Assembly (NCBI GenBank): GCA_016927125.1
Contig: JAFGNG010000232.1
Coordinates: 1-14,596, forward strand
DNA: 14,596 bases
Direction of reading: 5' to 3'
Source of the DNA: Planctomycetota bacterium
Lineage (GTDB): Bacteria > Planctomycetota > SZUA-567 > JAFGNG01
Shown here piece after piece: positions 1 through 6,389 of the stretch; within the stretch, counting starts at the first letter, position 1, and every line of letters starts with the position of its first letter. The notes under the pieces were generated by a model that was given only the letters and a program-made list of their open reading frames with translations, was not told the origin of the DNA and did not search any database. Both the position numbers and the translations under genes were made by a program.

Positions 1-142
1 AGGGAGCCATCATGGTGGATTCCAGCGTGGCAATCCTGGCTTGGAGATCAGCGATCTCGGCAGTGTCATCGGCCAGAACGCTTCCGCCAATAAGCATTGC
101 ACCAAGTGCAAATACTACGGTAACTTTAAACAAGATCCTCAT
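1..142 (-). CDS. Exported protein, N-terminal part (cut by window edge)
   Basis: Only the first 47 residues lie in the window. They begin MRILFKVTVV, a basic start followed by a hydrophobic core and a likely signal peptidase I site after SVLA, so the product is probably exported by Sec. The mature part starts DDTAEIADLQARIATLE, a heptad-like coiled-coil stretch. Such starts are common in outer-membrane porins and other envelope proteins of Gram-negative bacteria, but the family cannot be decided from this fragment. A G-rich stretch precedes the ATG at 142 and may act as a weak ribosome site. The frame stays open upstream to a GTG near 231, but the signal peptide argues for the ATG. A strong promoter at 448-475 would give it a leader of about 300 nt. 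Confidence 0.72.
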   Translation of the reverse strand, partial: MRILFKVTVVFALGAMLIGGSVLADDTAEIADLQARIATLESTMMAP

Positions 143-475
143 TTCAAATCCCCCTGCAAAAATAACAGTTCCTTGTAGTGCTTTTTTTCTCTGCCAAAAC
201 CAAGCAGGTTTCGGCAACAACCTCACGAAAAAATAAGCTCTTCTCCTCTTCCAGAGTCTCCTCCTATTTTCTCCCCAGCTTTGTCTAGCAGAAAAAAGAC
301 AACACCTTAACAAAATTCACTTGATATATGCCCAAACCAGAAGAAACGAGCATGGCGCTCATTCCCATAACATAGTAAATATCTTGCAGATTGCCCCCAG
401 TTTGTCACGAAAAAAATAAAAAAACTTCAACCCCAATAGGAAATATCAGTATAAACCTCTTTAAAATGGAGTCAA
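143..475 (-). other. 333-base gap: long leader of the exported-protein gene
   Basis: No convincing gene is visible in this stretch. On the minus strand it carries a promoter at its upstream end (448-475) and then an untranslated leader of about 300 nt. Positions 236-280 are strongly purine-rich on that strand and contain several Shine-Dalgarno-like runs (AGGAGGAG, AGAGGAGAAGAG), none followed at the right distance by a good start codon. A small hairpin is possible at 348-360 (GAGC/GCTC). The leader may have a regulatory role, but no known riboswitch was recognised. Confidence 0.4.
448..475 (-). promoter_or_regulatory. Sigma-70-type promoter downstream of the YjbQ gene
   Basis: On the minus strand TTGACT (475-470) and TATACT (453-448) are separated by 16 bases. 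Each box matches 5 of 6 consensus positions. It begins directly after the stop codon of the YjbQ-like gene, so the exported-protein gene at 1-142 can be transcribed on its own. Expected transcription start is near 441. Confidence 0.6.
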
Positions 476-874
476 TTATTTTTCGATGAAATCTACATAT
501 ACCTTGCGGGTTCTGGGGCCATCGAATTCGGCAAAATATATCCCCTGCCAGGTTCCCAGGACTAACTTGCCGCCTTTGACCAGGATCTGCTCGCTCGCTC
601 CCACCAGGGAAGACTTCAGGTGGGAATCGGAATTACCTTCCAGATGGCGGTAAAAAGCCTCTCCTGGGGGGATTAAACGGTCCAATTTGCTTAAAATATC
701 ACTGCAAACCGCAGGATCAGCATTTTCATTGATAGTTATAGCTGCGGTTGTATGTGGCGTAAATACTGTTATTATGCCATCTTGAGCCTTATAGCCGCTC
801 AAAATGCATGAAACTTCATGAGTTATGTCAATTAATTGGGAGCGGCTGCTGGTATAAACCTTGAATTCCTGCAT
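476..874 (-). CDS. YjbQ/UPF0047 family protein
   Basis: The 132-residue product matches the UPF0047/YjbQ family along its whole length. Some members have weak thiamine-phosphate synthase activity in vitro, but the physiological role is unsettled. Family landmarks seen are VFTPHTTAAITINE (residues 37-50, His41), the HLEGNSDSH segment (residues 77-85, with His77, Asn81, Asp83 and His85 as likely metal or substrate ligands) and the C-terminal GTWQGIYFAEFDGPR block (107-121). The ATG at 874 is chosen because GGGGGAAAAGAG lies just upstream and MQEFKVYT is a usual family start; an ATG at 937 would add 21 residues with no family resemblance. It lies downstream of the sigma/anti-sigma pair, but a terminator at 1033-1074 separates them, so it is probably a single-gene unit. 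Cytoplasmic. Confidence 0.93.
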   Translation of the reverse strand: MQEFKVYTSSRSQLIDITHEVSCILSGYKAQDGIITVFTPHTTAAITINENADPAVCSDILSKLDRLIPPGEAFYRHLEGNSDSHLKSSLVGASEQILVKGGKLVLGTWQGIYFAEFDGPRTRKVYVDFIEK

Positions 875-1032
875 CTCTTTTCCCCCATGTTGATGCCCAG
901 AATGGAGGGCTGCCTTCAGCTTAAAATAAGCCGTCATGGTATTTTCGGCTAAAATTGATCAAACCTTTAATCAGCCTGTGAGAGATGTGGCGAAAAATCA
1001 TTATTGCCAGGCATAAAAAAATGGCAAGGAAA

Positions 1033-1074
1033 AAGAAAATAGCGGCGAAAACTTAGTTTCACCGCTATTTTCTT
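1033..1074 (-). terminator. Rho-independent terminator of the sigma/anti-sigma operon
   Basis: A perfect 13-bp inverted repeat (AAGAAAATAGCGG at 1033-1045 with CCGCTATTTTCTT at 1062-1074) closes a 16-base loop that can itself pair GAAA with TTTC. Read on the minus strand the stem runs straight into TTTTCTTTTTCC. It lies 37 bases past the anti-sigma factor stop codon and upstream of the YjbQ-like gene. Confidence 0.8.
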
Positions 1075-1110
1075 GTATTGCGGAGGAGTTGGAATGAGAT
1101 TTAAAAAAGG

Positions 1111-2019
1111 TTACGGTTTTGTCTGGGTAGTCTGGAAATTCACAAATGTCGGCGCAATCCAACTGTCGGCCCGCGAGGGATAACGGTTGGTTTTGTTTTC
1201 ATCAAGTAACGGGGTCAAGGCCGGATAATTATACAGCCGATAGGTTTTCCCCGGCAATAGCGTGCTCTCACTCAAGTGATTGCGGATCGAGGCAAAGCCC
1301 TCCAGCAGGGTCACATCCGGGGCCGGCCGTCCGCCCAGGGCGTAAAGCGCCGCGGGTTCAAGCTTGAGATCAATCCGGCTGCCTGGCTGGATATTGATTT
1401 CATGGTAGGGCAAGGCCAGGTTAAGGGGGGTGGCATCTTCGCTCAGGCTGATGTTAATCTTGCCGTGATCTACCTGGAGCCGTCCGTCTTTAAAGGAGAC
1501 CAGGCTGTCCTTATCCATTACCATGCGCGCGCCGGGGGCCAGTTCCACGCCGGCCTGTTCTCCGGAGGTGCGCAGCTTCACCGGGGTGCTTTTGAAGGCA
1601 ATCGTGTTGCTGACCGGGGCGAAGCCTTCGTTGTTCCAACTGGCGTCGACCTGCCCGGTAATCTCCCCAGACCAGCTTACCGGCTGCGGGTTGGTGGCGA
1701 CGGGGTTGATTGCAACCACCGGGGCCAGGGACGGTGCCGGAGCAGGATTTTCCTGCTGCTGATAGAAAATATTTATGCCCAGGATAAAGGCAAAAGACGC
1801 GGCCACCGCCATCGCGGTTGAAAGATAAGTTACCCGCTGGCTGCGGCGTTTTTGATCACGAGCCGAAACCAGTTCAGCCTGCTTGACCTTGAGTTTGGTC
1901 AGCAAGGCGGCTTTGAATTCCTCGCTCGGTTCGGGCGGATGGTAGGCTGAACGCAAGAGCTGTTTCAAGCCAGCCTCAAACTGTTTGCTTTCATCAGAAT
2001 GAGTTACATCTTCAGACAT
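1111..2019 (-). CDS. Membrane anti-sigma factor with FecR-like outer domain
   Basis: A 302-residue single-pass membrane protein. Residues 1-63 are a charged cytoplasmic part that would hold the sigma factor, 64-87 form one transmembrane helix, and 88-115 are a Pro/Ala-rich linker. The rest is a beta-rich outer domain with FecR-like features around 156-260 (VELAPGARMVMDKDSLVSF, then alternating hydrophobic strands). In this family the outer domain receives a signal that frees the ECF sigma factor. It follows the sigma gene at 2125-2733 by 105 bases on the same strand, which strongly supports the pairing. AGGAG lies 7 bases before the ATG at 2019. No canonical zinc-binding anti-sigma motif (HxxxCxxC) is present, and no TonB-dependent receptor lies nearby, so a role in iron uptake is not indicated. 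Confidence 0.8.
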   Translation of the reverse strand: MSEDVTHSDESKQFEAGLKQLLRSAYHPPEPSEEFKAALLTKLKVKQAELVSARDQKRRSQRVTYLSTAMAVAASFAFILGINIFYQQQENPAPAPSLAPVVAINPVATNPQPVSWSGEITGQVDASWNNEGFAPVSNTIAFKSTPVKLRTSGEQAGVELAPGARMVMDKDSLVSFKDGRLQVDHGKINISLSEDATPLNLALPYHEINIQPGSRIDLKLEPAALYALGGRPAPDVTLLEGFASIRNHLSESTLLPGKTYRLYNYPALTPLLDENKTNRYPSRADSWIAPTFVNFQTTQTKP

Positions 2020-2124
2020 CGAATAACTCCTGTTTGCAAGACGCCAAATGCTAAATCGCTCAATATATAAATGTTAGGCTTAACGCTTTATCCTGCGAAA
2101 AAAATCCTTAAAAATGGCAAATTA

Positions 2125-2733
2125 TCAAATTTCTTCTGTCGACATGCCGCTAAAAACCTTTCTAAATGCCGCCCGGGCTCGGGTCAGCTTGCTTTCAACC
2201 GCTTTCTCAGTCTTCTTCATCAGGCTGGCAATTTCCCGGGTAGAATATTCCATAATATATTTCATCTCCAAGAGCTTGCTGTACTCATTCGGCAGCGAAC
2301 CCATGACCTTGCCTACCAGGTTACCGAGCTCCTCGTTCTCAAGGGCTGTTTCCTGCAGGTTTTGCGCTTCGAGATCCGCAAAAATGGTGTCCAGTTCGCC
2401 GTCCATCATACTCCAACTCGTTTCATATTCATGCGCACGTCCCATGGTCGCGTTACTGGAACGGATCCGGTTGCGGCTGGTCATGATCAGCCAGGCTTCC
2501 ATGCTGCCGCGGTCGGGATCATACCTTGCCATCTTTTCCAGCGCCTCGACAAAAGTGTCGTTGACTACCTCTTCGGCGTGATGGTGATCGCGCCAAACCC
2601 GGTAATAGATATAACGGTAGAGGCGGGAAAAATATTTTTCATAAAACGCCTCCAAGGTCTGCTCGTCGCCGCGCAACAGCCCCTGTTGCATTTCCCGATC
2701 TTCCTGCCGACTCTCACTTGTCAGTACACGCAT
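2125..2733 (-). CDS. ECF-type RNA polymerase sigma factor
   Basis: A 202-residue protein with the two-domain layout of ECF (group 4) sigma factors. Region 2 covers about residues 25-95, with YFSRLYRYIYYRV and the DHHHAEEVVNDTFVEAL segment that matches the AEDLVQETFLRAW consensus and binds the core enzyme and the -10 element. Region 4 covers about 138-192, with LPNEYSKLLEMKYIMEYS followed by the helix-turn-helix TREIASLMKKTEKAVESKL that reads the -35 element. The linker (96-137) is acidic and longer than average. The ATG at 2733 has only a weak ribosome site; an internal ATG at 2691 (MQQGLL, with GGGA just upstream) is an alternative that keeps both domains. It is first in an operon with the anti-sigma factor. 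Many such pairs control their own promoter, but no reliable ECF promoter was recognised upstream. Confidence 0.9.
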   Translation of the reverse strand: MRVLTSESRQEDREMQQGLLRGDEQTLEAFYEKYFSRLYRYIYYRVWRDHHHAEEVVNDTFVEALEKMARYDPDRGSMEAWLIMTSRNRIRSSNATMGRAHEYETSWSMMDGELDTIFADLEAQNLQETALENEELGNLVGKVMGSLPNEYSKLLEMKYIMEYSTREIASLMKKTEKAVESKLTRARAAFRKVFSGMSTEEI

Positions 2734-3078
2734 TTTTAATCATTCATCCCTAAATAAAGCTTCGTCGGGCACAACGCTTTTCTTCTAAAGTACCTATGTC
2801 GTTCCCCAGCGGGAATTCCTTCGCCAGAACCAGCGTTTTTCAAATAGGCTGCAAAACCGGCTGAAACAACAATTTTTTCCTAAAATCAGAATACCGCTGT
2901 GCATCCTTAATAATCATCATTACCCATTGTCATAAAACAAATTACATGCTTTTATATTCTATAAATAATTACCATTGAAGCTGTTACAACAATTTGTCAA
3001 CAAACCTGGCTTTTGCGAAACTAATATCTTTTTATAATTATCGTCAATCCAGATAATACGGGAAAGGGTATTTTTTGT

Positions 3079-3135
3079 GAGGATCTCGGAGAGCGATGCA
3101 ACCGGGCGGTCAGGCATAGGATACTGCTTGTCCTC
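3079..3135 (+). ncRNA. Possible small structured RNA or leader element
   Basis: Nested complementary segments can be drawn by eye: GAGGA (3079-3083) with TCCTC (3131-3135), AGC (3092-3094) with GCT (3126-3128), ATGC (3096-3099) with GCAT (3114-3117), and CC/GG around a GGGC loop (3102-3109). This GC-richer island stands out in an AT-rich gap. The stems are short and no known riboswitch class fits. Strand is uncertain, and the element lies upstream of the candidate promoter at 3165, so it would not be in a transcript starting there. Confidence 0.2.
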
Positions 3136-3164
3136 GACCCCTGAAACACAGCTTTTGTTTTACC

Positions 3165-3193
3165 TTGACAATGGCGGGAGCGAGGTTTAGATT
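3165..3193 (+). promoter_or_regulatory. Candidate sigma-70 promoter of the 3339-7716 cassette
   Basis: A perfect TTGACA (3165-3170) is followed after 17 bases by TAGATT (3188-3193), which matches 4 of 6 positions of TATAAT. Transcription would start near 3200, giving a leader of about 140 nt before the first gene. Confidence 0.42.
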
Positions 3194-3338
3194 CTTTAAA
3201 TTCTTGTCGGAATAATCATAATCAATACTCTCTGATTCCGACCACGAATATGCCATAACATAACAGCTAGCTACCTCTACTGTCATAGTATTCAAGCGCA
3301 GTGATAAACGCTAAGTTTTCTGCAGGAAGAGAAACTTG

Positions 3339-4178
3339 ATGGCAGAATCATCTCCGGGGAACCGAACTAAAATCCTGCTCGCCGCAGCGGGGATTGATCG
3401 CATTACCAAGATGATGGCCAAGCAACTCGAAGAGAGCGGTTTCGAGGTGATGGTAGCGGCCAACTTGGCGGAATGCAAAGAGGGCGTACAAACCAATTCC
3501 CCGGACATTGTTCTCATGGATGGCGGGATTGAGTATGCCGCGGATTTACGCTGGTGGCTCAAGGGGGAACTGACCCAGCAGTTGCTCAGCCTGATTGCCC
3601 TCTATCCTGAAGTTGCGCATCCGGAAAAACAGCCCGGCTTTAAAGTGCTCGAGGATCAGTACCTGGTTGAGCCTTACGAATTTGAAGGGTTGAAAGAGCT
3701 GCTTGAACATGAAGCCCGGCAGTTAACCTCCCAGCGCCAGCAGCTTAAGCATAAGCTGGCATTCCGTCTCTCTTCGCAAATCAAATACCTGGAAACAGCG
3801 GGGGAGTTTATGGAATTCCTGGCGGGCAACCTCCAGATCTCTGATGAAAAACGCATGGGACTCCTGTATGCCTGCCGGGAAGCGCTTGAAAACGCTCTGC
3901 AGCACGGCAACAAAAACGATGCGGAGAAGTTTGTCCATGTGAATATCCTCTTGAGCGAGGAAAAGCTTACCCTGAAGATCAAGGATGAAGGGGAAGGCTT
4001 TGATGTTGCCGCCCTCCTGGGGGAGGGTCTAGACGGGGACGCGGTGTCGGTGGCGCGCAAACGCTACGGCGACAAAAACGGCAGCGGCCTTGGTATTATG
4101 CTAATGCTGCGCTGCGTGGATAAAGTACAATATAATCGTAAAGGCAACGAAGTAACCCTTACAAAAAATCTTTTTTAG
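3339..4178 (+). CDS. Degenerate receiver domain fused to RsbW-type HATPase
   Basis: A 279-residue, two-part cytoplasmic protein. Residues 10-125 have the alternating pattern of a response-regulator receiver. The presumed phospho-acceptor is Asp61 (PDIVLMD), but the acidic pair after strand 1 is replaced by AAAG and the usual Lys-Pro near the end is Glu-Pro (YLVEPYEF), so normal phosphorylation is doubtful. Residues about 150-279 are an HATPase_c_2 domain as in RsbW/SpoIIAB anti-sigma kinases: N-box REALENALQHGN (180-191), DEGEGFD (216-222), GSGLGIMLM (248-256). A charged helix (125-150) may be a coiled-coil linker. The family binds ATP and phosphorylates STAS proteins or holds sigma factors. 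ATG at 3339 is preferred over TTG at 3336 because AGGAAGAG lies 7 bases before it. The next gene, 38 bases downstream, encodes a STAS protein and is the obvious partner. Confidence 0.85.
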   Translation: MAESSPGNRTKILLAAAGIDRITKMMAKQLEESGFEVMVAANLAECKEGVQTNSPDIVLMDGGIEYAADLRWWLKGELTQQLLSLIALYPEVAHPEKQPGFKVLEDQYLVEPYEFEGLKELLEHEARQLTSQRQQLKHKLAFRLSSQIKYLETAGEFMEFLAGNLQISDEKRMGLLYACREALENALQHGNKNDAEKFVHVNILLSEEKLTLKIKDEGEGFDVAALLGEGLDGDAVSVARKRYGDKNGSGLGIMLMLRCVDKVQYNRKGNEVTLTKNLF

Positions 4179-4216
4179 GGTATGATGGCAACTTCACGAT
4201 TAATTAGGATATCGCA

Positions 4217-5221
4217 ATGGCCGGGTTTGAGTACACCACCAGAAACACCAACACCAGTTCCGGGATCCCGGTGACAGTGGTTGCCCTTTCCGGAGCCATC
4301 GACCCCGGTAGTGTGGAGACCCTTGACAATCTCTTTAAGGAATTGCTGGCCCAGGAGCAATATAACGTGGTGCTGGATTTTCAAAACTTGAAATATATGA
4401 ATTCCACAGCGATGGGATTGCTGGTGCGCTGGGCCGACAAGTTCGCCGAGCAACAAGGCCGCTTGATCCTGCTGCAAATCCCTACCCGGGTCATGATGAT
4501 GCTCGAGATGCTTGGCCTGAAAGAATTCTTTAAAATTACCACAGAAGAAAAGGCCGCGGTAGCAAGTTTTGAAGTTTTGGGAGAAGGCGAAGAAGAAATA
4601 GTTGAGATGCACCTTAAGACTCCGGATAATAAAACCGCGTCCACCACCTCAAGAGAAGAGGAGGCCGCGCCCCAACCACCCGGAAATGCGGGGTTGCCCC
4701 CGGTTGTGACCGAAACTGCCTGCGGGCAATGCGGCATTACCTTGACGATGGGAGGGCCGGGCCGGTACCGCTGCCCGCGCTGCCGCGCCTTCCTAACCTT
4801 GACCCCGGAGGGCAAGGTTGAAACCAGCCCGCAGCGAAGCGCGAATGAGATAGAACTGATTCTGCCAGCGAAGGCTGATTACCTTGGCAGCCTGGAGCAG
4901 GTTTGCCTCACTGCCGCTGGCCAGGCCGGGATGGAGCAAACTAACGGCGTTGAATTTTTCAAAGCACTGGCAGCGTGTGGAAATTATTTAATTACGGAAG
5001 CCCTGGGGGGGGTGGAGTCGGAGCGCGTGCATATCCAGGTGCAAGCGACCAAGGGAATGGTCAGCGCGCGCCTTTTTGCCGCCGGCAAGGTTCTACCGCT
5101 GGAAACCTCCACCCTACCTGCCGTCGCTGCTCTTTCCGAGGCGGCCGGCAACCTGGACAAGCTGGAATTTTTTGCTAATAACAAGGGTAATTTCTTTATT
5201 CTGGAAAAACATACAAATTAA
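4217..5221 (+). CDS. STAS, zinc-ribbon and RsbW-like three-domain fusion protein
   Basis: A 334-residue protein with three parts. Residues about 18-125 are a STAS (anti-anti-sigma) domain; the conserved phosphorylation site reads MNSTAMGLL, with Ser63 as the likely target of an RsbW-type kinase. After an acidic, proline-containing linker comes a zinc ribbon with Cys169-x2-Cys172 and Cys186-x2-Cys189. Residues about 211-332 (starting ELILPAKADYLGSLEQV) have the start and helix pattern of RsbW-like HATPases, but the N-box is replaced by ACGNYLITEAL and no glycine-rich ATP-lid motifs follow, so this part probably does not bind ATP and may serve in binding. Assignment of the third domain is inference. 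AGGA lies 7 bases before the ATG at 4217. It follows the HATPase gene by 38 bases and precedes the MshEN gene by 19, consistent with one operon. Confidence 0.8.
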   Translation: MAGFEYTTRNTNTSSGIPVTVVALSGAIDPGSVETLDNLFKELLAQEQYNVVLDFQNLKYMNSTAMGLLVRWADKFAEQQGRLILLQIPTRVMMMLEMLGLKEFFKITTEEKAAVASFEVLGEGEEEIVEMHLKTPDNKTASTTSREEEAAPQPPGNAGLPPVVTETACGQCGITLTMGGPGRYRCPRCRAFLTLTPEGKVETSPQRSANEIELILPAKADYLGSLEQVCLTAAGQAGMEQTNGVEFFKALAACGNYLITEALGGVESERVHIQVQATKGMVSARLFAAGKVLPLETSTLPAVAALSEAAGNLDKLEFFANNKGNFFILEKHTN

Positions 5222-5240
5222 CCAAGGGAGTAATTTACCA

Positions 5241-6272
5241 ATGGGCTTACTTGACGGATTATTCGGCGGCAAAAAGAAGGACAAGGCCAAGGACGCGGTT
5301 CCGGCGACGGCAAAAGCCAAGCCCTCCGGGCGGCAGGACAACATTAATGTCGACCTGAGCCGGCTGGACACGGCCAGCAAGACCGCCACGCCCGTCCCGG
5401 CGGATGCAACCAGCGAAGAAGAAACCGCGATCCTGAAGCGGGGAAAGATTGCGGAAGATAAAACCAAGCGGGATTCAGGTACCTCCATTGCCCGGCGTAA
5501 ACGCGCCAGCATCGCCCGCCGACTGATTGGCAACCTCCTCCTCGCAGCGGAAGCCATCGACAAGCGGCAGCTCAAGGCGGCACTTAACCAGAAGGAAGAA
5601 AAAGGCGGCCTGGTGGGGCAGATCCTGCTCGACCTGGAGGCCTGCTCGCTGAAAGACCTGGAAGCCGCCCTTAACAAGCAACGGACCATTACGACAGTCG
5701 ATATCACCCAGATCAGGTTTGACAAGGAGGCGCTCAGCCTCAGTACCCGGGAAATCTGCGTCAAGCACTGCCTGATCCCCTTCCAGATGATTGGGAAGAT
5801 GCTCTGCGTCGCGATGAATAATGTTCTCGACAGCGAAGCTAAAGAAGAAATTCGGGAGTACGCCCAGACCCATATGAAAGCGAACAGCAAGACCGAGGAA
5901 AGATTCCGGCTGAAGCTCTTTGATGCCGCCTGGCAACAGATCAACGAGGCGATTGAAAGCCATTACCCCGCCAACGGCGACAACGCCGATCTCAGCATGC
6001 CGCCCGGGGCCAGGGATATTACCTTGCAAGAGATGCCCCAGGTGGAAACCAGGGAGGTTGATATCAAGATTGATCTCCCCGAGGAGGAGTTTGTCGATAA
6101 ACCGCCAGTGAAACCCGCCGCCCCGCCCAGCGCCATTCCCGTCAGTGAAGAATTTTTCAAGTCGGCGCAAGAAGGCAAGAACGGCGCCGTCTCCGAAAGC
6201 TGGCAGGCGGAGCGATCCGCGGATTCCCCGGTTCCCGCCGAACCGGTACCGGATGAAGAAAAAAAGGAATAA
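5241..6272 (+). CDS. Stand-alone MshEN (GspE/PilB N-terminal) domain protein
   Basis: A 343-residue protein. Residues 1-90 are a low-complexity, charged region beginning MGLLDGLFGGKKK. Residues 91-242 match the N1/MshEN domain that precedes the motor in type IV pilus and type II secretion ATPases: two helical repeats (about 95-118 and 124-147) and then an alpha/beta part (150-242, with LIPFQMIGKMLCVAMNNVLD). Residues 243-343 are an acidic, proline-rich tail. No Walker A or B motif exists, so this is not a truncated motor but a separate protein. The repeats keep the 24-residue length and 5-residue spacer of the c-di-GMP-binding motif, but the leading Arg is Leu (95, 124) and the central Gly is Glu (104, 133). 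The ATG at 5241 is chosen because AAGGGAG lies 10 bases upstream. It follows the STAS gene by 19 bases. Confidence 0.83.
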   Translation: MGLLDGLFGGKKKDKAKDAVPATAKAKPSGRQDNINVDLSRLDTASKTATPVPADATSEEETAILKRGKIAEDKTKRDSGTSIARRKRASIARRLIGNLLLAAEAIDKRQLKAALNQKEEKGGLVGQILLDLEACSLKDLEAALNKQRTITTVDITQIRFDKEALSLSTREICVKHCLIPFQMIGKMLCVAMNNVLDSEAKEEIREYAQTHMKANSKTEERFRLKLFDAAWQQINEAIESHYPANGDNADLSMPPGARDITLQEMPQVETREVDIKIDLPEEEFVDKPPVKPAAPPSAIPVSEEFFKSAQEGKNGAVSESWQAERSADSPVPAEPVPDEEKKE

Positions 6273-6301
6273 CTGCGGTCAAACTCCAAACCAGCAATTT
6301 T

Positions 6302-6328
6302 TTGAGACAAAGCCGGAGAGTTTATAAA
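6302..6328 (+). promoter_or_regulatory. Possible internal promoter before the epimerase gene
   Basis: TTGAGA (6302-6307) and TATAAA (6323-6328) each match 5 of 6 consensus positions but are only 15 bases apart, shorter than the usual 16-18. It lies in the 117-base gap between the MshEN and epimerase genes, the widest gap of the cassette, so the last two genes may also be transcribed separately. Confidence 0.3.
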
Positions 6329-6389
6329 TAATTCATCCCGGTTCGCGATTTTCCTAACAACCGGCAAGCTCGATATGGAGACAACAAGA

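Larger units (their letters stand above)
2734..3338. other. 605-base AT-rich gap between divergent regulators
   Basis: No convincing gene is present. The middle (about 2880-3070) is very AT-rich and has many chance matches to -10 and -35 boxes on both strands, too many to single out. A perfect 5-bp inverted repeat, TTCCC-CAGC-GGGAA at 2802-2815, lies about 70 bases upstream of the sigma gene and could be an operator. The better signals are the possible folded RNA at 3079-3135 and the plus-strand promoter at 3165-3193. The gap separates the minus-strand sigma operon from the plus-strand cassette, so it probably carries the control regions of both. Confidence 0.5.

Noticed and set aside
1276..1821. 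Long open frame on the plus strand opposite the anti-sigma gene
   Set aside because: It is antisense to a well-supported gene, has low-complexity Gly/Arg/Val composition and no ribosome site.
3079..3135. Resemblance to an SAH riboswitch (GAGAGCGATGCAACC followed by GGTCAGGC)
   Set aside because: The SAH class needs a 3' segment pairing with the GAGCGC part and a P1 stem closing after CCAGG; neither complementary segment is present downstream.
3110..3295. Open frame of 61 codons on the minus strand
   Set aside because: It starts with a TTG lacking a ribosome site, has no recognisable family pattern and overlaps the candidate promoter and hairpin region.
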